Positions 1 to 5,581 of a DNA stretch of 5,581 nt are shown one piece after another. The stretch covers positions 1 through 5,581 of the forward strand of contig JBLHKE010000539.1 of the NCBI GenBank assembly GCA_047619485.1, in the 5' to 3' direction. How positions within the stretch are numbered: the first letter of the stretch is position 1; each line of letters begins with the position of its first letter. The notes beneath the pieces were generated by a model, which saw only the letters and a program-made list of their open reading frames with translations, was not told the origin of the DNA and made no database searches. This DNA is from JBLHKE01 sp047619485 (GTDB lineage: Bacteria; Verrucomicrobiota; Verrucomicrobiia; Verrucomicrobiales; DEV007). The position numbers and the translations under genes were made by a program.

Positions 1-827
1 GTGAAGTTGTCGTTTGCTGGTAGGCCGGTGATGGCGGCGTGGCCGCTGAGGACGGTGAGCTTCGCGCCAGCCTCGGTGACGATCGCTTCGCCGCTGAGGA
101 CGAAGGTCGCACTCTTGGTAGCGGTATCGATGGTGCCTTCGAGTTTCGCCTTGGTAAGCTCGGCAGGAGCGAGGGCGGCGCTGGCACGGGTGAGTTCTAG
201 GGCGAGGGCGTGATCGGTCTGGGTGTGAAACTGGTGCGTCATCTCGATCTTCTCTGCTGGTGCAAGTCCCTCCGCCTTGGTGATGCGGACGGCGACTTCC
301 TTGGCGGCTGTGACGGTGATCGCGGCGGAGAAACCAACCGCTTTGCCGGGGCCAAAGGTGATCGGCGCTAGTGACGTTGGTAGTTTGTTTGGATCGGTTT
401 CAGCAATGATGTTGGCGGAGAACGATCGGGCGTTCGGCTTTGGACGGATGTCGAGGAAGCGGTCGCCTCCCTGGTGCCGGACGGCCCAATCGATGACAGC
501 TGCCCCTTCGACCTTGAGAATCTCACCGCTGCCGATGATCTTGAGCGAGAGAGTGCCAGCCTCCCCCTGCAGAAGGCTGAAGCTGGCTTTGGTGGTGGAG
601 ACGGTTTTGCTTTTTGCTCCTACCGAGATCTGAGTCTCGGTGCTGGCGGAGAAGAATAACGGCGGCTTGGCGCTGCGCAGCCCTCGTGCTTCGATGGTGA
701 GCGAGGTGGTTTCGGCGGCGATTTTTTCTGCTTCGGGAGCTGGAGCTTCGGGCTGATCTTGCGCGAAGGTGCAGACGAGACTCAGCAGGAGTAACGAGAG
801 GAGGGCTGGGAGTTTTTTGATGCTCAT
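1..827 (-). CDS. Secreted beta-rich protein of unknown function (C-terminus outside window)
   Basis: The frame is open from ATG at 827-825 to the left edge: 275 full codons, no stop. No ATG, GTG or TTG occurs in frame upstream before a stop at 971-969, which fixes the start; there is no Shine-Dalgarno sequence before it. Residues 1-22 are a signal peptide (MSIKK, a Leu-rich core, then CTFA before QDQ). Cys19 is preceded by SLV, a poor lipobox, so a lipoprotein is unlikely. Residues 23-38 are Pro/Ala/Glu-rich. The rest alternates hydrophobic and Thr/Ser/Lys residues as in beta sandwiches, for example SFSLLQGEAGTLSLKIIG and ATFVLSGEAIVTEAGAKLTV. Residues 99-114 (GSGEILKVEGAAVIDW) recall a motif in large uncharacterised exported proteins of Planctomycetes and Verrucomicrobiota (from memory). 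I assign no function; an extracellular or periplasmic structural or binding role is a guess. Confidence 0.88.
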   Translation of the reverse strand, partial: MSIKKLPALLSLLLLSLVCTFAQDQPEAPAPEAEKIAAETTSLTIEARGLRSAKPPLFFSASTETQISVGAKSKTVSTTKASFSLLQGEAGTLSLKIIGSGEILKVEGAAVIDWAVRHQGGDRFLDIRPKPNARSFSANIIAETDPNKLPTSLAPITFGPGKAVGFSAAITVTAAKEVAVRITKAEGLAPAEKIEMTHQFHTQTDHALALELTRASAALAPAELTKAKLEGTIDTATKSATFVLSGEAIVTEAGAKLTVLSGHAAITGLPANDNF

Positions 828-941
828 GGATGGTGTGGTTGCCCGCTGGAGCGGATTTCTGCTATTGAGACGCTTGGTGCGGGAGATTATTAGAAGCTCT
901 TCGGAATGAGCCGTGTAATGACCCGTATGAAGTTTTGTGAA

Positions 942-957
942 ACATAGATTCCTATGT
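942..957. promoter_or_regulatory. Dyad ACATAG-N4-CTATGT, possible operator
   Basis: A perfect 6-bp inverted repeat with a 4-base spacer (ATTC) lies about 115 bases upstream of the start codon of the secreted-protein gene. It is AT-rich against a GC-rich background. The size suits a dimeric repressor site, but no promoter boxes can be fixed around it, so the role is a guess. Confidence 0.3.
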
Positions 958-977
958 GATGCGTCTGATCAAGGCGC

Positions 978-1004
978 TTGGGGCGAGACGCCCAAGTTCC
1001 TTGG
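978..1004. other. Two overlapping small hairpins
   Basis: TTGGGGCG (978-985) pairs with CGCCCAA (989-995) with one bulged G and the loop AGA. CCAAG (992-996) pairs with CTTGG (1000-1004) around TTC. The two share bases, so only one can form at a time. Neither has a T-run in either direction. A role in transcript ending is possible but not shown. Confidence 0.35.
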
Positions 1005-1108
1005 TCTCAACACTTGCGTGCGAAAATCACCTATCGTAGTGCGCGGATCTGCACCCTGGGTGTTCTTGCTCGCTGAGTGGTTGGATGTTTTTGTGTTTTC
1101 GATGTTGT

Positions 1109-1139
1109 GTGTTGGAGAGGGCGTTGTCGGTGTTGGAGA
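1109..1139. repeat. Short direct repeat GTGTTGGAGA
   Basis: The ten bases GTGTTGGAGA occur at 1109-1118 and 1130-1139, each preceded by GTTGT (with a two-base difference in spacing). The pair sits immediately beside the REP-like hairpin. It may be part of the same element or a chance near-repeat. Confidence 0.5.
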
Positions 1140-1140
1140 T

Positions 1141-1177
1141 GCAGCCACGGAGTGCAACTCCGTTCTACGTTGGCTGC
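1141..1177 (-). repeat. REP-like palindromic element with GTAG head
   Basis: Read on the minus strand, GTAG (1168-1165) is followed after one base by ACGGAGTTGCACTCCGT, a perfect 7-bp stem with a 3-base loop (1163-1147). An outer 6-7 bp stem, GCAGCC(A) at 1177-1171 pairing with (T)GGCTGC at 1147-1141, encloses the inner hairpin and leaves the GTAG side as a bulge. A GTAG or GGAG tetranucleotide next to a short hairpin is the known signature of REP sequences mobilised by RAYT transposases. It lies 12 bases past the stop of the large gene, a usual place for REPs, and could also limit 3' decay of the transcript. Only one copy is present in this window. Confidence 0.55.
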
Positions 1178-1189
1178 GCCATCACGTTT

Positions 1190-2509
1190 CTACTGTGACA
1201 GGCTCCTGACTTTCTCGATCATTTGGATCAGCGACTGCACCCGTGGGTCTTGGTTCTGGCTGCGTAGCTGGTTGGTGATTGGAGTCAATTCGGACAAGCG
1301 GATCGGATCGGCGGCGGGGCCGCCTTTTAGTTTCTCACCGAGGAAGGCGGCGCTGGCGGCGAGCTGCATCGAAGGCTTGGCTTCGCTGAGGCGCGCTGGG
1401 TTTTTCTGGTAGGGGATCGGCCAGCTGCGCTCGATCATCTTGCCGCTGTCCGTATCGAGGAAGCGCACGAAGACCTCGCCGATGTCGCCCGAACCTGCTG
1501 GGTCGGCTTCGAACTGGTAGAGGGCGTTGCCCGATTCGGCGGCGGCCATCTCTGCGGCGTCGACCTTGTCGTTGCGGAAGTCTTCTTTTTCCAAGCGGTG
1601 TTTTTCGAATCCAGCCAGCCGGTAACGAGTGACGCGCTCGGGGTTGAATTTGACTTGGACTTTGACGTTCTTTGCCGCCGGGCGCAGCGAACCGGCCAGC
1701 TGGCGCACGAAATTGGCGTCGGCATCTTCGGGGCGATCAAGGAAGTAGTAGCGGCCGTCGCCCTTACGGGTGAGTGCCTCGAGCGTGGCGTCGTTGAGGC
1801 CGTCGGCGCCAACCCCGCAGGCGTCGAAGGCGATGCCGCGCTGGCGTAGGGCGATGACTCTTTCTTTGAGCGATTCCGGATCCGCGTCGCCGAGGTTGGC
1901 CGCGCCGTCGGTGATGAGGACGATGCGGTTGATCGCGCCTTCGTCGAATTGGCGAGTGGCGAGGGTGTCGGCGAGCTTGAGTGCCTCGTCGAGGTTGGTG
2001 CCACCCTCGGAGGGGGTGGCGGCGACGAGGCCGACGAGTTCTTTGGCGCGATCGCCTCCGAGCTGATCAGCGATCAGGCGTGGCTGGCGGGCGAATGCGA
2101 TCGCACTAATCTTGTCGGCCGGTCCAAGGTGCTTGGCGAGCGCCTGCATGGTGCGCAGGACAGACTCCTCGCGGTCGGCGCGCTCCATCGAGCCGGACTT
2201 GTCGAGCAGGATGGTCAGGCGCAGTGGCTGGCTGGCGGAGCGACCCTCGGCGGCGGTGCGCATCGAGACGCGCATCAGGTTGCGCTGCTGCAGGAATGGG
2301 TGGGCGGCCTGGTCGATGTTGCAGGCAATTTTCTCGTTCAAGGACGGCGCCGGGTCGCCGTAGTCGAAGGCGTTGACGAATTCCTCTACACGGACTTTGG
2401 CTGCCTCCGGGAAGCTGTTGTTCTCGAGCAGCGCGGTCTTGGCGAGTTTGAACGAAACGTCACTGACGTTGAGCGAGAAGGTCGAGTAAGGCTCGGCGCT
2501 GGTGAGCGT
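1190..2509 (-). other. YfbK module: N-terminal domain, vWA domain with intact MIDAS, C-terminal domain
   Basis: This is the best-supported part of the large protein. The DxSxS motif lies at 2203-2186, the MIDAS threonine (GGTNL) at 1999-1997 and the MIDAS aspartate (ITDGAAN) at 1909-1907, each at the spacing expected for a vWA fold. All five metal-site residues are present, so the domain should bind a metal ion. The C-terminal domain is slightly divergent: where I recall most YfbK proteins having DAGE followed by a Gly-His turn before TALYE, this one reads DAAEMAAAESGNALYQFE. The reading frame ends cleanly, with no sign of truncation at the C-terminus. Confidence 0.93.
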
Positions 2510-5500
2510 CTCGAGGCTCAGGTCGGGTTCGGTCTTTAGCGATCGATCGGCCTGCTTCGACTCAGTGATCTGGAGGCTCCATTTGCCTGGCTGCTGCTTG
2601 GCGCTAGCCCATTTTGGGTCTACCTCGACGTGATCGATGCGTCGGCTCTGGCTGCTAGGAATCGCGGCGTTGAACTTGAATAGGAGATCGGCATTGTCAG
2701 CAACTGCGTCTGGTTCACCCGCAAACAACCGCACGCCGCCATGGGCTCCCCAAGTGCGTTTGCCCATGTATCCATCCGCGTCTTCCCAGCGCAATGCGAT
2801 GGCTGGTTGGTGCTCCGCCAGTTCCAGTTCCGGAAGGGCGATGCCTCCGGTGACGCTACTAGGTGGGTCGAGTTTGACTGCCGCCTTGTCGGCATCATTG
2901 TTTGGGGGTTGGAGGACTGAGCTCAAGGAGATTCCAGCGATGTGCCCGGGGTATCCGTAGCTCTCGGCTTGCAGCTGTGGGGAGCTCTCGGCCTGCGGCT
3001 GTGGATCGGCGCGAGGCAGGTCCCAGAACGCGCCCTCCGAGGCGGTATTGATGTTGATTTTGGAGGACTCGTCGTCCGTCCATACCACCGCTCCGTCCGC
3101 TAGAGGCAGTGGCAATGGCGCGCGAGATTGGATCTTGTTTTGATCTTGATTGGCGACGTTATCCTCCGGCACCGCCCATTCCCAGAGTTCATCAACCGCA
3201 GAGAGCATCTTCCCACGCATGTGGTCAGGGTTGGTTTTGTAATACTGCTGACGTGCGAGTTCGACCTGCTCCAAACCTTTGCGCGCGGTCTCGTTGTATT
3301 TGTCGACCCGGAGGACTGCGATGTAGTTCTTTTCCGCATTGTCATAGCGGCCGAGGTCGTAGTAGCCAGTCGCCAAGCGCTGCAGGCGCTCGACTTCTTC
3401 CACGTCTTCAACGTGCTCTTTGGTCATCGGTGCCGCAGGGAGTTTATCCAGAGCGCTGCGATACTTCGCCGTCGCGGCAGTCAAATCACCTTCGGCGACC
3501 AGCTTGTCGGCTTTGCTGATTTCTTCGTTGCTCTCCTGCGAGCGCTCGAGGCGGCGGGTGAGTTCGCGGTCGGCAATCGAGCTTTCGCCCTTTGAATTTC
3601 TGCCAAACGTAGAGCTGCTGCGGCTGCTGAGATCGGAGAGAGAGGTTCCGCCGACGGGGACATCGGATCCCGGCGGGGTGAACGGTGCCTGCACCCCATC
3701 GAATGCCCACTTGTCTGGAACAGGCGCTGCCGTGGGAGGGACCGGTGTTGCCAAGCGGGGTACTTGGTTGCCTGATATCTGAATGAAGCCCAGGATATTC
3801 GAACTATCCGAGGCATCCGGCTTCGATTCGCTCTGGGCAAAGCGTGACGAATCACTTTGTTCATCTTCCTCAGATAGATTTTGATCGGACGTGGCACTTT
3901 CTTTTACTGCGTCCCCGAGCACAATCGACTGTCTCTCCACGTCCGCCTTGGCCAAACTTTCGCCTTCGCCTCCGCCTCCGCCTCCGCCAATACCGCCATT
4001 GCCGGGTGCATCGCCATCCATGTCTTCTTTGGCTTTTAGCTCCAATGATTCCAATAAGTCGTTGCTTCCGCTCTGTCGTTTGATGAGAGCAATTTTGTTA
4101 GGAGTCGGGATCCCTTCGGCCTCAGCTAGTTTCTGCGAGGGCAGGGCGATCTCCCGGCGGACCACGCGCTCTAGGGTTTTCTCGTTTCCGCGGATGTTGA
4201 TTTCGCCGATCTCCTTGCGCGCCTGGGGGATGCTTAGAATGGGTGATTGAGGTGGAGAGAATCCTGGCTTCTGGGGAGTTACTTTTGCGAAGCTATTTTT
4301 GGCGACCTGAGGAACCTCCTCCTCAGACCATCCAAGTTGTTCAGGTGCTGATTTTACGGCCAACTGCTTTTCCTTGTATAGCATTTCATCGGTAGTGGCA
4401 TGGAAGCGTGTGATATTACCTGGCTTGATTGGAGCATTGCCAGATCTGAGCCCTGTTACGAGGCTGGGAGTGACTGGCAAGGCTCCGCCGGCGACGCCAG
4501 TTTCGGCTGCTAATTCGAAATGGGTCGGAACATCAGGGGCGACGAAGGCGAATCCGCCGTCGATGGCACCAGACCAATCTGCGACGGCGGGCGTGTCTTG
4601 AGCGGCGCTAGCAAGAGTGGTCGTTTTCTTTTCCTCTTCGCCATCCGCTAAGACGAAATCGGTGTCTTTGCCATATTGGTAGAAGCTGTCCAGCTCAATT
4701 GACTCGGATTTCGCCACGCCGGTGAAGTAAGGCACGGATTCGCCTTTTCCATCCGTCGGCCGGTTGATGTATGAGCCGTCGATGTGCTGGCCGATGCCGC
4801 TGTCCCAATCACCGGTGACGCCGGGATCGACGGACAACTTGTAGTCATCGGTTGCTAGTGCTGTAGAGCGGGGGAAGAATCCACTAGTCGCATTTTCACT
4901 GAGCTTTTGACCGGAGCGGGGGAGGGTGAACGCGTCGCGGGTGTCATTTGATAAGTTGGCGAATAGTTTGTCTGCGGGTGGCTCGTTGTCGACGTCTCCG
5001 GCTTCGCTGTAATCGTAGCCGCGCAGATTGCGTGCACCGCCGAGAACCTCGCGCTTGAAGATTGGTTCGGCTTTGCCATTGTCGGCGAGCTCGGCGGGCT
5101 TCTTCCAATGATAGCGGGAGTCAGATACATCTTCGGAATTGTGAAGTGTGGATCCGAACCTGCGAGTGTTTTTGTCTGCGAAGGCAACCCTTGGCTCGGA
5201 AACTGTTTCACCACCTTCTGAATCCATGGTGATTTCTTTTTCACTGCCATCGGCCTCAACAACGATTGTCGTGGTCTCAGGACGGTCGAAGGCGAATCCT
5301 TCTTCGTTCGAAACTTTACTGTCGAGCGTGCTAGCGATTAAATAGTTAATCTCTTTTGGCAATTCTCGACGCACCTCCGCTGACGCGACCGGGGATTCAC
5401 CTTCTGCAGCACGACGTGCCAATGGCAGCACCGTGAGGCAGAGAATGACGATCGCCGCGGCGACGCCGAGCCATGGCGATAGCTTGAATTGGCGTTTTTT

Positions 5501-5581
5501 CTCGATCGAAGGAGCCTCTTCTGGGGCGGCCTGGACCTCGGCTGCGCTGCGGAATTTTTCTAGCAGCGCGTCGCTCTTTGC
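1190..5581 (-). CDS. Membrane-anchored YfbK-type von Willebrand factor A protein with a TPR block (N-terminus outside window)
   Basis: The frame is open for 1463 codons from the right edge to a TAG stop at 1192-1190, with no real start in the window; residues are numbered from the edge. Residues 1-37 are polar and end in a basic patch (KKRQFK). Residues 38-55 (LGVAAAIVILCLTVLPLA) are a transmembrane helix, so the bulk is probably periplasmic. Residues 56-684 are mostly unrecognised, Ser/Asp/Glu-rich, with a poly-Gly run at 532-538. Residues 685-805 resemble TPRs. Residues 1025-1118 match the YfbK N-terminal domain (YSTFSLNVSDVSF, then VRVEEFVNAFDYGDP). The vWA domain (about 1119-1300) has a full MIDAS: D1127-K-S1129-G-S1131, T1195 and D1225. 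The YfbK C-terminal domain follows (VKFNPERVTRYRLAGFE, then EDFRNDK). Known of the family: vWA domains bind partners through a divalent metal; YfbK function is not established. The partner and role here are unknown. It is far longer than ordinary YfbK proteins, which are roughly 500-700 residues. Confidence 0.96.
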   Translation of the reverse strand, partial: AKSDALLEKFRSAAEVQAAPEEAPSIEKKRQFKLSPWLGVAAAIVILCLTVLPLARRAAEGESPVASAEVRRELPKEINYLIASTLDSKVSNEEGFAFDRPETTTIVVEADGSEKEITMDSEGGETVSEPRVAFADKNTRRFGSTLHNSEDVSDSRYHWKKPAELADNGKAEPIFKREVLGGARNLRGYDYSEAGDVDNEPPADKLFANLSNDTRDAFTLPRSGQKLSENATSGFFPRSTALATDDYKLSVDPGVTGDWDSGIGQHIDGSYINRPTDGKGESVPYFTGVAKSESIELDSFYQYGKDTDFVLADGEEEKKTTTLASAAQDTPAVADWSGAIDGGFAFVAPDVPTHFELAAETGVAGGALPVTPSLVTGLRSGNAPIKPGNITRFHATTDEMLYKEKQLAVKSAPEQLGWSEEEVPQVAKNSFAKVTPQKPGFSPPQSPILSIPQARKEIGEINIRGNEKTLERVVRREIALPSQKLAEAEGIPTPNKIALIKRQSGSNDLLESLELKAKEDMDGDAPGNGGIGGGGGGGEGESLAKADVERQSIVLGDAVKESATSDQNLSEEDEQSDSSRFAQSESKPDASDSSNILGFIQISGNQVPRLATPVPPTAAPVPDKWAFDGVQAPFTPPGSDVPVGGTSLSDLSSRSSSTFGRNSKGESSIADRELTRRLERSQESNEEISKADKLVAEGDLTAATAKYRSALDKLPAAPMTKEHVEDVEEVERLQRLATGYYDLGRYDNAEKNYIAVLRVDKYNETARKGLEQVELARQQYYKTNPDHMRGKMLSAVDELWEWAVPEDNVANQDQNKIQSRAPLPLPLADGAVVWTDDESSKININTASEGAFWDLPRADPQPQAESSPQLQAESYGYPGHIAGISLSSVLQPPNNDADKAAVKLDPPSSVTGGIALPELELAEHQPAIALRWEDADGYMGKRTWGAHGGVRLFAGEPDAVADNADLLFKFNAAIPSSQSRRIDHVEVDPKWASAKQQPGKWSLQITESKQADRSLKTEPDLSLETLTSAEPYSTFSLNVSDVSFKLAKTALLENNSFPEAAKVRVEEFVNAFDYGDPAPSLNEKIACNIDQAAHPFLQQRNLMRVSMRTAAEGRSASQPLRLTILLDKSGSMERADREESVLRTMQALAKHLGPADKISAIAFARQPRLIADQLGGDRAKELVGLVAATPSEGGTNLDEALKLADTLATRQFDEGAINRIVLITDGAANLGDADPESLKERVIALRQRGIAFDACGVGADGLNDATLEALTRKGDGRYYFLDRPEDADANFVRQLAGSLRPAAKNVKVQVKFNPERVTRYRLAGFEKHRLEKEDFRNDKVDAAEMAAAESGNALYQFEADPAGSGDIGEVFVRFLDTDSGKMIERSWPIPYQKNPARLSEAKPSMQLAASAAFLGEKLKGGPAADPIRLSELTPITNQLRSQNQDPRVQSLIQMIEKVRSLSQ
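2959..3004 (-). repeat. Tandem 24-bp duplication encoding PQ(P/L)QAES(S/Y)
   Basis: Positions 2959-2980 and 2983-3004 match at 20 of 22 bases with a 24-base period. On the coding strand this gives the eight-residue units PQPQAESS and PQLQAESY from residue 860. Both mismatches fall inside codons of the repeat, one of them changing Pro to Leu. It lies in the linker between the TPR block and the YfbK module, and looks like a recent in-frame duplication. Confidence 0.9.
3167..3529 (-). other. TPR block resembling the N-terminal TPR region of verrucomicrobial secretins
   Basis: Residues 685-805 of the large protein contain two helical-repeat signatures. The first is KLVAEGDLTAATAKYRSALD. The second is LATGYYDLGRYDNAEKNY followed by AVLRVDKYNETARKGLE. 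The block closes with YYKTNPDHMRGKMLSAVDEL and WEWAVP. Small/large residue spacing and the GDL..A...Y..AL pattern fit TPRs. From memory, verrucomicrobial type II/III secretin-like proteins have the same closing pattern (YY...DH.R..ML..VD..WE..VP) after their TPRs; this is recall, not a search. The block probably mediates protein contacts in the periplasm. Confidence 0.7.
3962..3988 (-). repeat. Hexanucleotide microsatellite encoding a poly-glycine run
   Basis: On the plus strand GCC and TCC alternate from 3968 to 3988 (three and a half GCCTCC units), preceded by one GCCTTC unit at 3962-3967. On the coding strand this gives seven consecutive glycines (residues 532-538), then Glu-Gly. A further Gly-Gly-Ile precedes the run. 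The unit is a multiple of three, so slippage would change linker length without breaking the frame. It probably forms a flexible hinge. Confidence 0.85.
4142..4210 (-). other. POTRA-like stretch inside the linker
   Basis: Residues 458-480 read IGEINIRGNEKT then LERVVRREIAL. This fits the start of a POTRA repeat (beta strand, GNxxT turn, helix with VIRRE) as found in BamA-family proteins. A full POTRA domain is about 75 residues; what follows here (LPSQKLAEAEGIPTPNK) only loosely fits, so the domain may be partial or degenerate. Known POTRA domains act in the periplasm, which agrees with the predicted topology. Confidence 0.4.
4901..5065 (-). other. Segments resembling Omp85/BamA barrel motifs inside the linker
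   Basis: Residues 173-201 read PIFKREV, LGGARNLRGYDYSEAG, then DVDNEP. This resembles the BamA loop-6 region, which I recall as PIFxRFFLGGxxNLRGYxYxEVGPxDxxGEP. Residues 213-227 read DTRDAFTLPRSGQKL, like the BamA strand pattern DTRDxxxLPxxGQ. In BamA the second motif comes before the first; here it comes about 12 residues after it. A whole beta barrel is not present and the surrounding sequence is polar, so this cannot be a working Omp85 barrel. Origin and function are unknown. Confidence 0.4.

Larger units (their letters stand above)
828..1189. other. Intergenic region between the two minus-strand genes
   Basis: These 362 bases hold no convincing gene. Small frames on both strands have no recognisable product and run across the hairpins. 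The region contains a REP-like hairpin near the end of the large gene, a near-repeat next to it, and three smaller dyads closer to the secreted-protein gene. No hairpin is followed by a T-run in the minus direction, so I call no intrinsic terminator. I also see no promoter with good -35 and -10 boxes, although transcription of the gene starting at 827 probably begins here. Confidence 0.75.

Noticed and set aside
277..659. Plus-strand frames opposite the secreted-protein gene
   Set aside because: The minus strand gives a signal peptide and a 275-codon open frame with coherent beta-type sequence; the plus frames do not.
771..773. Lipoprotein lipobox at Cys19 of the secreted protein
   Set aside because: The three residues before the cysteine are Ser-Leu-Val rather than the Leu-(Ala/Ser)-(Gly/Ala) type, and a normal signal peptidase I site (TFA before Q) follows.
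929..953. ECF sigma factor promoter (GGAATC on the minus strand) upstream of the secreted-protein gene
   Set aside because: A GGAAT-like -35 is present but no convincing matching -10 at the usual spacing, and one short motif is not enough.
1141..1177. Rho-independent terminator for the large gene
   Set aside because: The hairpin has no T-run after it in the minus direction; the GTAG head fits a REP element better.
937..1209. 90-codon plus-strand frame in the intergenic region
   Set aside because: It runs across the REP-like hairpin and the 3' end of the large gene, has no ribosome binding site and no recognisable product.
1435..2004. 189-codon minus-strand frame inside the vWA region
   Set aside because: It is a shifted frame of the YfbK module, Ser/Thr/Arg/Pro-rich as expected of an out-of-frame reading; the true frame has an intact MIDAS.
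1949..2539. 196-codon plus-strand frame antisense to the YfbK module
   Set aside because: It is antisense to well-conserved coding sequence and is Gly/Val/Glu-rich with no recognisable family; a shadow of GC-rich codons.
5429..5431. GTG at 5431 as the start of the large protein
   Set aside because: The frame stays open to the window edge, and this GTG falls inside the transmembrane helix, which it would cut in half.
1..5581. CRISPR array, tRNA, rRNA or transposase gene
   Set aside because: No regularly spaced repeats, no cloverleaf or rRNA-like sequence, and no transposase reading frame were seen on either strand.

Overview
The window looks like a piece of a Verrucomicrobiota genome (possibly Verrucomicrobiales). 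This is an inference from protein style: a very long vWA/YfbK protein that also carries a TPR block of the kind I associate with verrucomicrobial secretins, a moderately high G+C content, and a secreted neighbour with no Shine-Dalgarno sequence. No rRNA or other taxonomic marker is present. 

Layout: two protein genes, both on the minus strand and both cut by the window edges. (1) Positions 5581 to 1190 are one uninterrupted frame of 1463 codons plus a TAG stop; its start lies beyond the right edge. It encodes a membrane-anchored, probably periplasmic protein: a short cytoplasmic tail, one transmembrane helix, about 630 residues of mostly unrecognised linker, a TPR block, another linker, and a complete C-terminal YfbK-type von Willebrand factor A module with an intact metal site. 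(2) Positions 1189 to 828 are a 362-base intergenic stretch. It holds a hairpin preceded by GTAG that looks like a REP element, plus several smaller dyads. (3) Positions 827 to 1 are the N-terminal 275 residues of a secreted, beta-rich protein of no family I can name; it runs off the left edge. 

The two genes are co-directional, but the gap and the REP-like hairpin argue against a tight operon. A shared envelope role is plausible, not shown. 

The most unusual observation is inside the large protein. Its linker contains short stretches that closely resemble hallmark motifs of Omp85/BamA proteins (the LRGY barrel motif, the DTRD...LPRSGQ strand, a weaker FTG...QYG stretch, and a POTRA-like GNEKT...VVRRE stretch). 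They occur in the reverse of the order seen in real BamA. This rests on recall of consensus patterns and needs a profile search.
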